A stretch of 64,000 nt of DNA from Purshia tridentata. Taxonomy: Eukaryota; Streptophyta; Magnoliopsida; Rosales; Rosaceae. Numbering within the stretch: position 1 is the stretch's first letter; the number at the start of each line of letters is the position of its first letter. The notes under the pieces were generated by a model that was given only the letters and a program-made list of their open reading frames with translations, was not told the origin of the DNA and did not search any database. Shown here piece after piece: positions 1-13,900 of this stretch. Where the stretch lies: contig QANT01001781.1 of the NCBI GenBank assembly GCA_003254885.1, positions 1 to 64,000 on the forward strand, written 5' to 3'. The translations under genes were made by a program, and so were the position numbers.

Positions 1-351
1 ATTTAAAATGACTTAAGTATAATATATTAATTAAGGGATATTGGTTGATAAGTCCATTTGAACACTTCTATAGTTCATTAAGCCCAAATACAGAAAGATA
101 TAACCCTGTCGGCCCATTTTAAAAAAAATTAGGTGCTACAATAACGGCGTTACTATAGCAGTGTTACTGTAGCTCTACAGTACTTTTTGAAAATAAACAG
201 TAAAAATTCTTACTTTGTAAAAAAAACTCCAAAATAAAGCATATTTTACATTTTTTTTTGTATAAACACATCAAAAATAGCATAAAAGGCCCATTTTTAA
301 AAAAATCAGGTGCTACAGTATTATTTTTTTCCATTTTTAGGCAGTGTGATT
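1..351. repeat. AT-rich repeat-derived flank
   Basis: No gene is visible. A block starting ggcccatttt, followed by an A-run and aggtgctaca, occurs at about 113-140 and again at about 288-313, a direct repeat with a period near 175 bp. Short palindromic pieces built on gttactgtag/ctacagta lie between. This looks like the end of a non-autonomous DNA transposon, but I could not find matching termini or a target duplication, so the family is open. Confidence 0.4.
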
Positions 352-513
352 GTTACTGTCAGGCAGTAACAATCACCGTATTGTTACTGTCGGGTAGTAA
401 CAATCACCTTATTGTTACTGTCGGGTAGTAACAATCACCTTATTGTTCTGTCGGGTAGTAACAATCACCTTATTGTTATTGTCGGATAGTAACAATCATC
501 GTATTGTTACTGT
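352..513. repeat. 31-bp hairpin minisatellite, five units
   Basis: Units start at about 352, 383, 414, 445 and 475, with a partial unit at 506. The period is 31 bp (one unit 30 bp). The core reads gttactgtcgggtagtaac, and its ends gttact and agtaac are reverse complements, so each unit can form its own small hairpin. Units differ at only a few positions. No coding sense is apparent. Confidence 0.85.
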
Positions 514-1087
514 AAAACCAAAATTAAATCAAAATGATATCATGGGAAGGACCCATAATCAGATCTCAATGGAGCAAGTGCAAGAGAAAAATTTAGCAAC
601 ACCCAAATCAAAATCAATGAATAGCCATAACCAACATTCAGAAACGAAACAAAAATCCCAATCCAATATAAAAGAAATCCAAGATTAAAAACCAAACACA
701 TGAACAAATTGCATGTCAAATACAAGAACAGATATAGGCACAAAAGTTAGCAACACCCAAATTGAAATACAAATTAAAAAATACCCCATAAACCAAATTC
801 ATAAACAAATTCTTTCTAGCCAACAAAAGCAGCCATTGGAGAGCTGCCAACCTCTATCAAGAAAGAAGAGAAAACACCTTTTGTTGCCAGTGATAGATTC
901 TTGCAAACCGCCTATTCATTCTGTAGGCAGATCGACCTCAGCAAAAAGGCTTAAAAGCTCCTTTATACTAAAATCTAAAGGGAAAAAGAACTCAGATCAA
1001 TATCCTACCAAATTTGCCTAAGAAATCTAAATTTCAGATCTCTAGCAATCAATTGAAAAAAAATATACCTACCCATAAAAGAAAAAA
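514..1087. other. Non-coding stretch, possibly intron of captured gene
   Basis: No convincing gene on either strand. Short open frames here are low-complexity K/N/Q/S-rich readings of AT-rich DNA. Read on the minus strand it is T-rich, and it begins with a GT directly after the tetraspanin-like exon at 1088-1178, so it could be that fragment's intron. This is inference from position and composition only. Confidence 0.35.
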
Positions 1088-1178
1088 CCACTTGCCGTGA
1101 AAAGTGGAGCAGACCTTGCTATCGTCAAGGCAGTTCTTGATCTTGTTCCAGTTCTTGGTGATGTTGACCTTTTTTGGA
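1088..1178 (-). pseudogene. Tetraspanin exon fragment (broken)
   Basis: Minus-strand translation gives VNITKNWNKIKNCLDDSKVC followed by STFHGK. This resembles the large extracellular loop of plant tetraspanins, where a motif of the form LQKRVN..NWNKI.SCL.DSKVC is conserved. The LQKR part is present just upstream but in another frame: a one-base loss separates it from VNITKNW. Neither a transmembrane segment nor the downstream CCKP part of the loop is nearby. It is best read as a stranded or captured exon of a tetraspanin gene beside repeat DNA, not a working gene. Identification is from memory of the family; confidence is moderate because the match is only about 30 residues. Confidence 0.6.
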
Positions 1179-1944
1179 GTGAGAGAGTTATGGTGAGGGA
1201 GAAAGAGAGAGAAATGAGAAAGGCAGAGAGAGACGGAGACAAACGGAGTGAAAAAGAAGTGGGCCGGGAGAAAAAAACAAATGGGCTGCAAAAAAACAAT
1301 TGGACCCGTTGGGAATATAGTTCAAAAACTAGACTAAATAAACATTGGAAAACTCAAAATGGGTGTTTGGGTAATTATCTGATAAAATAATGTAGATAAA
1401 AATCATAAAATCTAATTCATGTTTGTTTTACTAGTTGGGCATCTGAAGAAAAATTCTCTGGATTGATATTTTGAAATAAAACTTTATACTTGAATAGATT
1501 TATTAGAAATACTTTTAATCTTTATTATGTGTTAATTTTAAATGATTGTTAGATACAATATCAATACAAAATATATAAATTAGAAAGGTGTGTTACGTTA
1601 ATTACTAGTTAAATGAGTTAAAGTATCAAAATCGACTTATTTAATTCACTATAATGAGTTGGGTTGATTGAATGTGGCAGAAGAAGTTGTTACATTTTGA
1701 AATAGAAATTCGAAATTTTCCATTATTTATTTATTTATATTTTCTTATTTCCTGATAAGGAAAGTATTCTAATTTTAGTAATTTAAGAATTTTAAGAAAG
1801 TTGAATAGAGAGAAGGAGGGAGACCCATGGTTACATCATCTACGTTGCCCTAAAAACCCAAAGCCCCTTTCTTTGTCTTTCTTTTTTCTTCTTCCTCCGA
1901 GAGACTGCTCCACGACACCACATACATAACTCTACAGTCTCTAC
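1179..1944. promoter_or_regulatory. Intergenic DNA and PRMT10 upstream region
   Basis: Purine-rich GAGAGA tracts at 1187-1240 are followed by AT-rich DNA. A C/T-rich stretch at about 1855-1905 (cccctttctttgtctttc) just before the PRMT10 start looks like a 5' leader. No clear TATA box was pinned down. Confidence 0.35.
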
Positions 1945-4458
<2,514 letters not shown>

Positions 4459-5566
4459 CTGCAGACAAGGTTCACGTCCACCAAATTTCTGTGATATTGG
4501 ATTACCAGATGTGATCAGTCCGACAAATCATGCGTACAAGTTTTGTGGAAGATTTTCAGGCTTTGCAGCTAATTTTGCTATACTCGAATGTTCATTTTGT
4601 TTTTACTTTGTGGTACTATGGAGACAAGTTATGTCAATTTCATCAGAATTGCGTCTTTATGGTGACCTTTTTTCCCTCCTTATTTTGCAGCGTCATATTG
4701 GAGCGTTTGATCTTCTTTTTCTCCCCTTTTTTGGTTTTTGTTCAAATGTTCATACGCTGCAAAATAATTATACCCGGATGAGAAATGATGTGATTGTTCT
4801 TGTCTGATGTTTTAGTCGACTGTTAGTCACAATTTACACCCTATAATTGTATTTGCTACAATAAAGTTTCAATAATGCAACCACTTTTTAAGGTTTTCTG
4901 TTTCATTGTTAGGTCTACAATCGGATAAGATCCTTCTCAACGTGAACATCTTATTAGTATAACATGTACACCAGTTCATAATGGCTTGAATCTAGGGTCT
5001 AATGCATTACTCCCTTGGGTCACGGGCCACCATGTACATATTTCTGTTTCTTTTTCTTTTATTTGTTTTGTCTTTCACCATCTAGAAATTATATCTTTCT
5101 GTCGTTTGTTATACATGACAGCCTATTGTAATCTCTATTCAGAGTATTCTTAGACTAAAATATATAAAGTAAGGGTATTTGACTTTTTTTCATCACATGC
5201 CCATGCTGACGTGCATGCCTTTAATTACCTTGGAAGCTGCTTTTAAGCTAAGCAGACATCCTTGTATGACCATTCACAACAATACAACTTACATATTGAA
5301 ATGTCAACCATAGACCAAGATCAAGCACTCAACTGCCTACCTCCCCCTGCATTTTTGGCTCTACAAGCAAAGCTGTTATCCTTGATTTCCAGCCTTTCTA
5401 ACAATGTTCGCAACCTCATTAAATATGGTACAATTATACCCTTCCCCCTACTATAAGATCTACTAGAACTTGACTTTTTCTTTTGTATTCCCCACCCTGC
5501 AGCATATCTGTTCTTCTCCATCTTATTTGAATTCCCTGTTGTCTTCTCGTCTAGTAACCCTGAAGA
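4459..5566 (+). other. PRMT10 3' UTR and leader of next gene
   Basis: The first roughly 400 bp are probably PRMT10 3' untranslated sequence ending near AATAAA at 4860-4865. The rest leads into the small gene at 5567. A likely leader intron runs from the donor at 5428 (ggtacaa) to the acceptor at 5501-5502 (ccctgcag). An open frame starting at 5262 or 5280 crosses that splice in frame and overlaps the next gene's start; see findings. Confidence 0.4.
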
Positions 5567-5842
5567 ATGCATAGATCATCGAGCACTAACCGAGCCTCGG
5601 AAGAGTTCTTGGTGAACTTTTCGCCAGCGTCCCTGTCCCTGGCTTCTCAACCTCTGAAAACTGCAGCATCTTCCAATGATTTGCCTGTGTATAGTCCAAA
5701 TTCTGATGCTACCAAGAAGGAAATTGCTCTGCATCATAACTCAGGAGAGAATGTCATTCACATAATTCCCCTTATTTTGATTCTTTGTGGTTTAATACTT
5801 TGGATTTTCTCTCATCCAGCTAAAATTAATGATGCCATGTAA
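5567..5842 (+). CDS. Small tail-anchored membrane protein, uncharacterised
   Basis: A 91-aa protein beginning MHRSSSTNRASEEF, with a hydrophilic Ser-rich front, a short acidic/basic middle (NSDATKKEIALHHNSGEN) and one hydrophobic segment near the C-terminus (VIHIIPLILILCGLILWIF, about residues 64-82), then a short tail. This topology suggests a tail-anchored protein of the ER or another endomembrane. I recall short plant proteins opening MHRSxSTxR with a similar C-terminal helix, but cannot name a function. The ATG is supported by a stop (tga) two codons upstream in the same frame. A leader intron ending at 5502 is likely. An alternative reading frame through the same exon is discussed in findings. 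Confidence 0.65.
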   Translation: MHRSSSTNRASEEFLVNFSPASLSLASQPLKTAASSNDLPVYSPNSDATKKEIALHHNSGENVIHIIPLILILCGLILWIFSHPAKINDAM

Positions 5843-7163
5843 CCCAAAAATGTGTATTCTCTTTTGCTTTATTTTCCTCATTACTGCTAAGGCAGATCAT
5901 ATGGAAATGTAATCACTACTATCACATTTATACTATTATAGTGCGACATTTTATTTGTATTCGCTAGCTTTGATTTCTAGTGTATGGTAATGTTGTGGTT
6001 TCGTCATCTTACAAGGTTTCTCAGTTAATTTTTGGTTGCTCACAAGTCAATGGCTTGAGGGGTTCACTTTTGTGCAAGCCTGCAAGGTTTCGTCAGTGGA
6101 GAATAGAGAGGCATTTGGTGGGCTGGGAAAGGTTTGGGTCCAAGCCCAACATGTGTCCAAGGCTAAATCCAACCCTAGGAAAATGATCATGCCCCAATCC
6201 ATCTTACAGGCCCTATTTATTACATAGTCATATACATAAAGAATAAATAAAAACAAATAATAGAAAGGTGACAGAAATTATTAATAATAAATGTTTTTCA
6301 AGTTTCAACAGCTTTCAATGTGGTTCATGCCTCCTTCTGTGTGCTATAGTGTCTTTTGCTTCCAAGCAACACATGAATATCATTTACAGAACAGTCCGGC
6401 GAAAAGGGACATTTCAACTTTTATTTAAAGGAATAAGGGATTATATTACATTTTAACTTTTATTTAAAGGAATAAGGGATAAGATATAAGAGGAAACGTA
6501 TATCCAAGTCTATACACGTTTTCTACACTTATTTAAACATTACTTTATGCAAATTCATCATCTAATGAAACCTTTTCTAATTGAACTTCCCCAGACAACC
6601 TTGAAATTGAAAATAATGACTGATAGATAAGATAGAATTGAAGTTCTTGCTTGCTAACTTTGGGTGCAAATTGCAATGAACACCTTATAGTCTTATACCA
6701 CAATCATATACTAATCTAGTTCCAAAATTTCTAAACCATATATTCACTTCAACAAAGTTTTATATAAAAGACGTCGCACCTAAAAACTAAAAGTGAGGGA
6801 TGTGGGTTGTGGGTTGTTTCAAACAGGCTAGCTATCTATATATCCCATACATGTTGCTAAAGATTTAGTTTGGCACGCGTTACCAGAAATTTAGGCACCC
6901 TCATTATATCTCAACCATTTCTTAATCATTTCATATAAATTTCATTAAAGCAAGTAAGATGGCAGAGATTGCAGCTAGATATTATGTTTCATTTATGTAT
7001 GAAGCTTAATTATAATAGAATTTTCGTGTTGACATTTTCACAAGTGTTTAGTCAAATTAAACCTCTAATCAACTACCTTGGCCAAAAAAAAAAACCTCTA
7101 ATCAACTACATCTTGTTTTAGCCACCACATACAATTCAAAGTAAGGCAACTTGACCAATATAT
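5843..7163. other. Intergenic, no gene seen
   Basis: The first few hundred bases probably include the 3' UTR of the small membrane-protein gene. A short repeated phrase (acttttatttaaaggaataagg) occurs at about 6416 and 6452. The rest is AT-rich with no open frame of interest on either strand. Confidence 0.5.
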
Positions 7164-7598
7164 GATGATGGGTCTTCCTCAACTGGTCCCCAAGAAAAGA
7201 AAAACTCACGTGTTCAAAGAAACTTTTCTACATTTTATCGAGAATTTAATAATTTCCGAAATCATTCATGTTAGGTATTTGTTCGTAATGTCATTGTCAT
7301 TACACATATGATGAGTATGATAAAGAAAAAGAAAAAAATTATGAGAGTATATTTTTTTTTTGAAAAAAAAACTTTATGTAGATGATGGGTCTTCCTCAAC
7401 TGGTCCCCAAGAAAAAAAAAACTCACATGTTCAAAGAAGCTTTTCTACATTTTATCGAGAATTTAATAATTTCTGAAATCGTTCATGTTAGGTATTTGTT
7501 CGTAATGTCATTGTCATTATACATATGATGAGTATGATAAAGAAAAAGAAAAAAATTATGAGAGTATTTTTCTTTTTTTTGAAAAAAAAACTTTATGT
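7164..7598. repeat. Tandem duplication, period 217 bp
   Basis: Copy 1 is 7164-7380 and copy 2 is 7381 to about 7598. Both begin gatgatgggtcttcctcaac and end ctttatgt. They differ at a few positions, including a CACGTG in copy 1 (near 7208) that reads CACATG in copy 2. Non-coding. Confidence 0.9.
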
Positions 7599-9734
7599 GG
7601 TTTGTTCCAAAAGAAAAGCTCTCTACGCTTTATTTCGAAATATTTACTTTTCTTTTCTCAATTGATCAAATATTTATGAAGCAAATCGAGTTGGACGGAC
7701 CATAGATTTACAATTTGCTGAAACTTGTGAATAATAATCCGTTAACGAATGACTTATATTTCTTATAATTATTATGCTTATAAGATAATTAATTTTAATA
7801 AACCTACTCGGGAGTGAATAAACCTTTAATAACCCTGTGAGTTGCATGCAGTAGGCAGTGCATGGTGAGAGGCATCACTATATATAATATGAACACGTTG
7901 ACTCATTATTTATATAAGATTTTATCATGATAAATGCTTTTTTTTTTATTTTTTAGAATGCAATATCATGTTTACAATGATTCTTGGAACGAAAGAGTAT
8001 CCTCTCAATCTCATCATCCAATATCAAAAAAGAAAAAGAAAAAAAAGAGATTATGTATGCACATTCCCAACTGAATCCCAAGCATGGCATTTTTATGGAA
8101 AATATTCATTTTGGATAAATTGTGTTATGCTATATATTGAAATTCCAGATTGTATAGAATCATAAATTAAATATCCAATCCAATCGAATCTTTAGAAAAT
8201 TCCTTGAGATGGATAATCATTCATTCACCCATAAATCATAATCATACCTCCTCAACTTGGCATGCAAGATAATGCAATTGTACAACACAAGAAAACCTGA
8301 CAATCCAATAATAATTTCGTCTATACAACGAACAACATACAATATACAATATACAACAGAGGTGTACATCCAAAAATATTAATAGTAAAAGAAAAAAAAC
8401 CTGTCAAAATTTAATAGTTAAATAATTGTTTGCATGACTTACGTGCTTGGTAGAATTTTCTACCACGACAAAATTTATCAACATTATTTTGACTTTACAA
8501 TAACATATATACTTTTTTACGAACAAACCATAAAATACACAATGAAAAATACTAAAATAAAAAAATTTAGAGAAAAAAAAAAAAGTAGAAGAAAAGGGTA
8601 TACCGTATGCGTAGTGAACAGCCATGGTTTACCGTTTACCTTATGTAACAACAGTTGCTAGTTAATACCCACCTCAACAAGCTATTCTTGGGTAGATGGC
8701 AACTTGGCATAGAAACCATGCCATATTCGTTGCTTATTAAGCTAATTATTTGTACCCTTTTAAATACCCACAAAAATAAATTAATCATAAAAAATGACAG
8801 ATAAAACTTGCACAAACACAACAACAACAAGGATCATAGAGTTCTAACTTTTTCTGATAACCAATCTCTCTCTCTCAATTGAAAAAAAGGTCAGTGAAAC
8901 TCTCTCCCTTTACGTTTCTTTTATCGCTTTCTGCATTTACAATTTTTGATAAAATTCTGTGCTTTGTAATCTTTCTATCTTAATTCAGTTTACTTCTTCT
9001 TGATGAAGATTGTGAATTCGCTGAGAAGTTATGATTTTGCTTCTTGGGTCAATTTTTTCCCCTTATCCGACTGCTTGGTTGCGGAGAAAACGGTGGAAGC
9101 AAGAAGAAAAAAATTGGGTCTTTATTTTGCTTGTTTGGTAGATGGTGTTATGAAATTGGGTCGATGAAACTAAACCAAATAGTTGTCTCAAGCTCAGTCG
9201 AGTGCTAGTTTGAGTTTTCTTTCGTCTTAATCAAAGAAAAACTTTGGAATTGAAAGTTTGATTTCTTTCTATCTTCTGGCATTTTCTCAGCAGCCAACCA
9301 GAGCATAAGTTTTGGCAGTTTAATTTAAATTTCTCATCTTTTTCAAATTCTTCTTTGCAATTTTAAATCTTCAAGTTTTTCAATTTTATGCACTGTTTGG
9401 TTGTTTTGAAGATGTGGGGAAAAATTGATATTTTAAATGTGTTATTTTAATTTAGAGTACCAGAGAAGACATATACGTGATATCTTATTTGTTATCTGAT
9501 CTTTTGCAATATAGATGTTTCTTTATATCGTTATTCAAGTAGTTACGTACTTCCAATCATGTGATCACCATTAATTCTCTGTACTATTCTTTACGAGATG
9601 TTAACATTATTATCATTTCATTCCAAAACTCAGACTCTTCTGTATTTTAGATTCTTTGCCTTGTATCTTACGTTAGTTCTGTTATTTGAAAACAGATTTT
9701 TTAATTGGGAACTTTGGCTGGCATATAACACACC
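7599..9734 (+). promoter_or_regulatory. Intergenic, then 5' leader of Agenet/ENT gene
   Basis: 7599-8800 is AT-rich with no gene. From about 8820 the sequence takes on leader character (aacaacaacaagg, then a CT-rich run at 8867-8877). A probable leader intron starts near 8889 (aaaaaaaggtcagtg) and ends at 9694 (ttgaaaacag), about 0.8 kb, with the coding start 40 bp further on. A long first intron in the leader is common in plant regulatory genes. The splice sites are read by eye only. Confidence 0.4.
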
Positions 9735-11373
9735 ATGAGATTCAAAACAGGGAGCAATGTGGAAGTCTTGAGAAAAAAGGAGATTCCTTCGGGATCTTGG
9801 TGCTGTGCCAAGATAATCAGTGGTAACGGTCACAACTACACTGTTAGATATGATGGATTTGAGGGTGCCACTGATGAGACCATTGTGGAGAGGGTACCCA
9901 GAAATGCCATTAGGCCTTGCCCTCCTTCACTGGACTTTTCGGAGAAATGGGTTCCTGGTGATGTCATTGAGGTTTTTGACAATTTCTCTTGGAAAATGGC
10001 AACAATTTCTAAGGTTTTGGGAAAGAAGTACTTTTTCGTCAGGTTAGTTGGATCATCTTGGGAATATAAGGTTGGGAAATTTGAAATCCGAGTCAGACAG
10101 TTTTGGCAAGATGGCAAATGGGTTGTGATTGGAAAGGTAATAAATTTTCCTTTACAATTTCTTTATTTTACATTTTGCAGTTTTGTGTGTCCAAAAGTTT
10201 TCAATTGCTTGTCGAGGATCTTGTGTTCAGCATATTTCATTGTACTTCTATTCTGTTTTAATCCATATCTATATATTCATGATAGTTATAAAAGAGAAAG
10301 TATGTATTAATATTAATCAACACTTGTATGATTTAAGCATCGCAAAGAGTTTTGTAAACTATGAAAGTGTATAGATGTTTCATTTTGAGTATTTGAAGTT
10401 GGAAATTTGCTTGGGCTGTTAGAACTGTACTGATCATCTTGTGATTTTTTAGGTATAAGATTATCTTGTGATTTTCAACTGGTATTCACAAGATTTTGTT
10501 TATGTTGTTTCATGTGCTAATTTTTTGTAGTACTTTGTGGGTATATAGGGTTCGAGCAGTTATGAGAATGGAAAACATGGTGCAATTTCAACTCTCAAGT
10601 ACAAACCAAATTCATGCCTTGAAGCTCGGAAGACAAAAACACACATAAGTCTACATGTAAAAGATGAGAGTGTTCCTGCTGAGAATAAAGTTAATTTCCA
10701 GAAATCTCATGTTGCGTCCTCTGAGAACCGGAAGAGAGGATCTCCCTTCATCTATTCTCAAGATGAAGCATATGGTGGAGCTACTGAGAAGTTTAGAGCA
10801 GTTGAGAAAGAGGGCAGGTGTCACCGAGTAATTACTGCTAATTTATCTACATTATCTGAGCAGGTAGATGTTGGTTTACCAAGAAATATGCTGGGTGGAA
10901 AAGAAATATATGCTCCTCAAAACAACAGAACTGTATTTTCTGAGGTTGAAGAAAGCAGGAAACCAAGTGGTGATGTTGGGTGTTTGTCCAATGATTGCTA
11001 TAGTATTACATGCTCCGTTGGTAGTTGTAGCGTTGCTAGCATTGATTTCTATAAGTCACCTTGTCATGTTTCTGCTGGTTCTACTGAAGATTTTGATGAT
11101 CAGCTTTCTGATGCTGAATCTTTTTGTCAGTTGGGATATGAGGAAGGAAACTCTCTCCTTCCCAATAAGGAAGAATTGGCGGCTGAGATCCATACGTTAG
11201 AGTTGCATGCCTACCGTTGCACGATAGAGGCATTGTATGCATCAGGACCTTTAAGTTGGGAACAAGAAGAAATGGTGACAAATCTTCGCCTTTCACTCCA
11301 TATATCAAATGATGAGCATTTGATGGAGCTTAGAAACTTAGTTTCTACAGATACCCGCATTCATATTAGATGA
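9735..11373 (+). CDS. Agenet/Tudor-like and ENT domain protein
   Basis: Two exons, 9735-10136 and 10549-11373, join in phase 0 to give 408 aa. The N-terminal 130 residues read as paired plant Agenet (Tudor-like) units: a first unit with GSNVEVL, GSWCCAKII and NYTVRYDG, then a second with PGDVIEVFDNFSWKMATISK and YFFVRLVGSSWEY. The middle is polar and low in structure. The C-terminal part (about residues 343-400, LAAEIHTLELHAYRCTIEAL onward) matches the ENT domain first seen in EMSY. This Agenet-first, ENT-last order is that of the plant Tudor-like proteins (I recall At4g32440), opposite to EML proteins. Such domains read methylated histones or bind chromatin partners; a nuclear chromatin role is inferred. 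The nearer acceptor at 10530 would give an immediate stop, which fixes the second exon at 10549. Confidence 0.85.
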
Positions 11374-13900
11374 CAGGAAAAATGGAATTATGCCTTCTGA
11401 TTCATATTTTTTGTCTAGCTGTAGAATCTGATGAGCATTTTTTTAATGACATCGCTCCACTGTAAGAAACAAGATGAAATGTTTTGATGTCCTTTAATTT
11501 TCAGTTACAAAATATACTGCTTCAGTTAAAACTCAATGTAGTACAAACTTTTCCAAAGTATGCATTAAATCACACTCATCTTTGTGTATCAGTTATTCTC
11601 TTCTTTTTGTTTTTTCTGGGCTTGAACATCAACCATGCTAGCATATCATGATTAAGATGTTCACCATAAATTTACTTTAGGAAGTTGCTCCGTATATGTA
11701 AGCATTTGAGATATTATGGATGTATTTTGCAAGTAGAGGCCTGTGACAATCAGCTTATGATATATATGATTTACATATGTTTTCTGTATCTCTTCTCCTT
11801 TTGCTGATTTGTGAGGCTGCTGCTTTCTCTTAGATTTCCTGAGTTGAAAGAAATATGTTCCATAATTTGTTAAATGAATGCATAACTTGATAGTGTCCCC
11901 TTTTGGAAGTCTAAGCAATTTTATTTGTGGACAATAATGATGCTTCCCCTGCATTTTCCAGGGCCAAAGTAGGAGGATTGTCACTTTGCTTTCAAGTCTC
12001 CAAAGATAATGATGGGGCTTGCCCTTGGTCTAGACACGTGGACAATCATTATATGACAGCTTCTGAGGCTGCTGTTTTCATTAATGCATTTGGTCTCTGC
12101 ATTCTTCCATTTCAGGCCACCTGTAAGCCTTAGATACCTGTTTTTCTGAAGGATGTAAGACAAGAATCTTGTGGCGGACACAGGATGACCTGAGATGTGG
12201 ATGCTTGAAAGGTTTTACTTCAAACCTTGCCTCAGCACATCCATGCATAACTTATTTGACTCGCTGATGTCTGTCTTATTCTCCTTCTGCTACAAATTTA
12301 TCATGTGACACAGTTGCATTTCATAATTTTCTTCATTTATATGTTTACTGCTCCATTTTTTCTTTCATTTTGTTTTGTTTTTTTTTCATGTCTTTGTTGT
12401 TTAGTTTAGGAAGTTTAAAACTTACTGAAGCCTGGTGAAGGGTCTTTCAAATTTTGGAGGGAAAGTTCAGGATATTGAAATAGTCAATTATCATGGGAAT
12501 TTTTTGATGCTTTAAGTTTCAATCAAACATGTAGTAAACCATGTTAGAAGAAGTGAAATAGCAACAAACTTTGCAGGAGGCAAAAGACTTCAGTTGTTTA
12601 TCCGGAAGCCAAATGCATGTTATAAAGAACTTAATGATAGTTAGAATTCTTTCAAATTAAGGAGTTAGAATCAGAACTTCAATCACGATTGTGAGAAAAC
12701 TGCCCTACAGCTCTTCAATTCTTTGGAATTATTCTAGTACTTATATGTATCCTTAGAAGTGATCTTACTGGTTTTGTTGCATCGCTCATTCGAGCCCTCA
12801 CTTTCACACTGTTGCTTTAAGCTGTGCTGATTGGATCAATTATCCATTTCAACCAATGAGAAGAGTATTGGACAATATATGCGGGCGAATGGGTAACTTC
12901 ATAGTAAGCAATATACACACACTTTTAGCTTGTTCTTGATTGATACTGATTGACAGCCATGTTCTTTTAGTGCATTGTTTGAACTGAGGGTGGCAGGAAA
13001 GTATCAAATTGAACACCGAAGGAAGTAATGTTTCTCCATTTATAGTAAATAAAATTTTCAAGGTAATAAAGTTCGTGATACTATATTATTACTGGATTTG
13101 ATTAAAGCAGGGCTTGAATTAGAATTCTCATGGTTCTGGCTGCAGATGCTTTCTATGGGAAATATATATATCAGCCTGGTGTGGAATCTATTCATAAAGT
13201 TTTCCATGGTGTCTGCCACCACCACCCATTAGAAACTATAGCTTTTGGTAAGATTTGAGGATGACAATAGTTGTAGAATACAATGTGTTGAGTATGTTTG
13301 TCACTTGTAGATTCATTTGTTCTTCTCGTAAATATTCCAGTTAAATCAAAACTATGCTATTCCGTACTTCTCTTCTATTAAGGCCTGATAATGAAACTAC
13401 TGTGGCCAATACCAATGCTTTATGGGCCCAAGTTTAAGTGTACTGTGTCCCTGATGAGTACAGCATACGATTCTTGGGCTTCATATATGCAACATTGGGT
13501 TGCAGCCCACCTTCAAAATCATATTGAATAAAAATACAAAACAAAACAAAACATATTTTGGGAAGCATTAATACTTCTTATACATGGTGAAAAATTATTC
13601 TATAAAATCGATATACAACTATCTGGATGACGAGTTTATACTTATAAATAACATCCATCTACATTATAACATGTTAATAGATTATATCAGGTAGCAATAT
13701 ATAAATTAAGTTCTCGCTTGGTACTATTACTATCTTATTTCACACAACGTGGTTGACTATAGTGAGTTAGTGACGACATAGCGCCACTAACCACATGGCA
13801 ATCTTGAAGTTTATATACGTGCCTGATTGAAATTACACATGATAGATTAATCGATTCTAACTTTGTTTTAATTTATCTCTTCTTTTTTGGTTTCTCACAT
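11374..13900. other. 3' UTR and intergenic, no gene seen
   Basis: The first part is probably 3' untranslated sequence of the Agenet/ENT gene. An open frame at 11927-12133 has no recognisable domain and no supporting splice context. The rest is AT-rich non-coding DNA. Confidence 0.45.

Noticed and set aside
11927-12133. Possible extra exon downstream of the Agenet/ENT gene
   Set aside because: The gene already ends naturally after the ENT domain, and this frame has no domain or matching splice phase.
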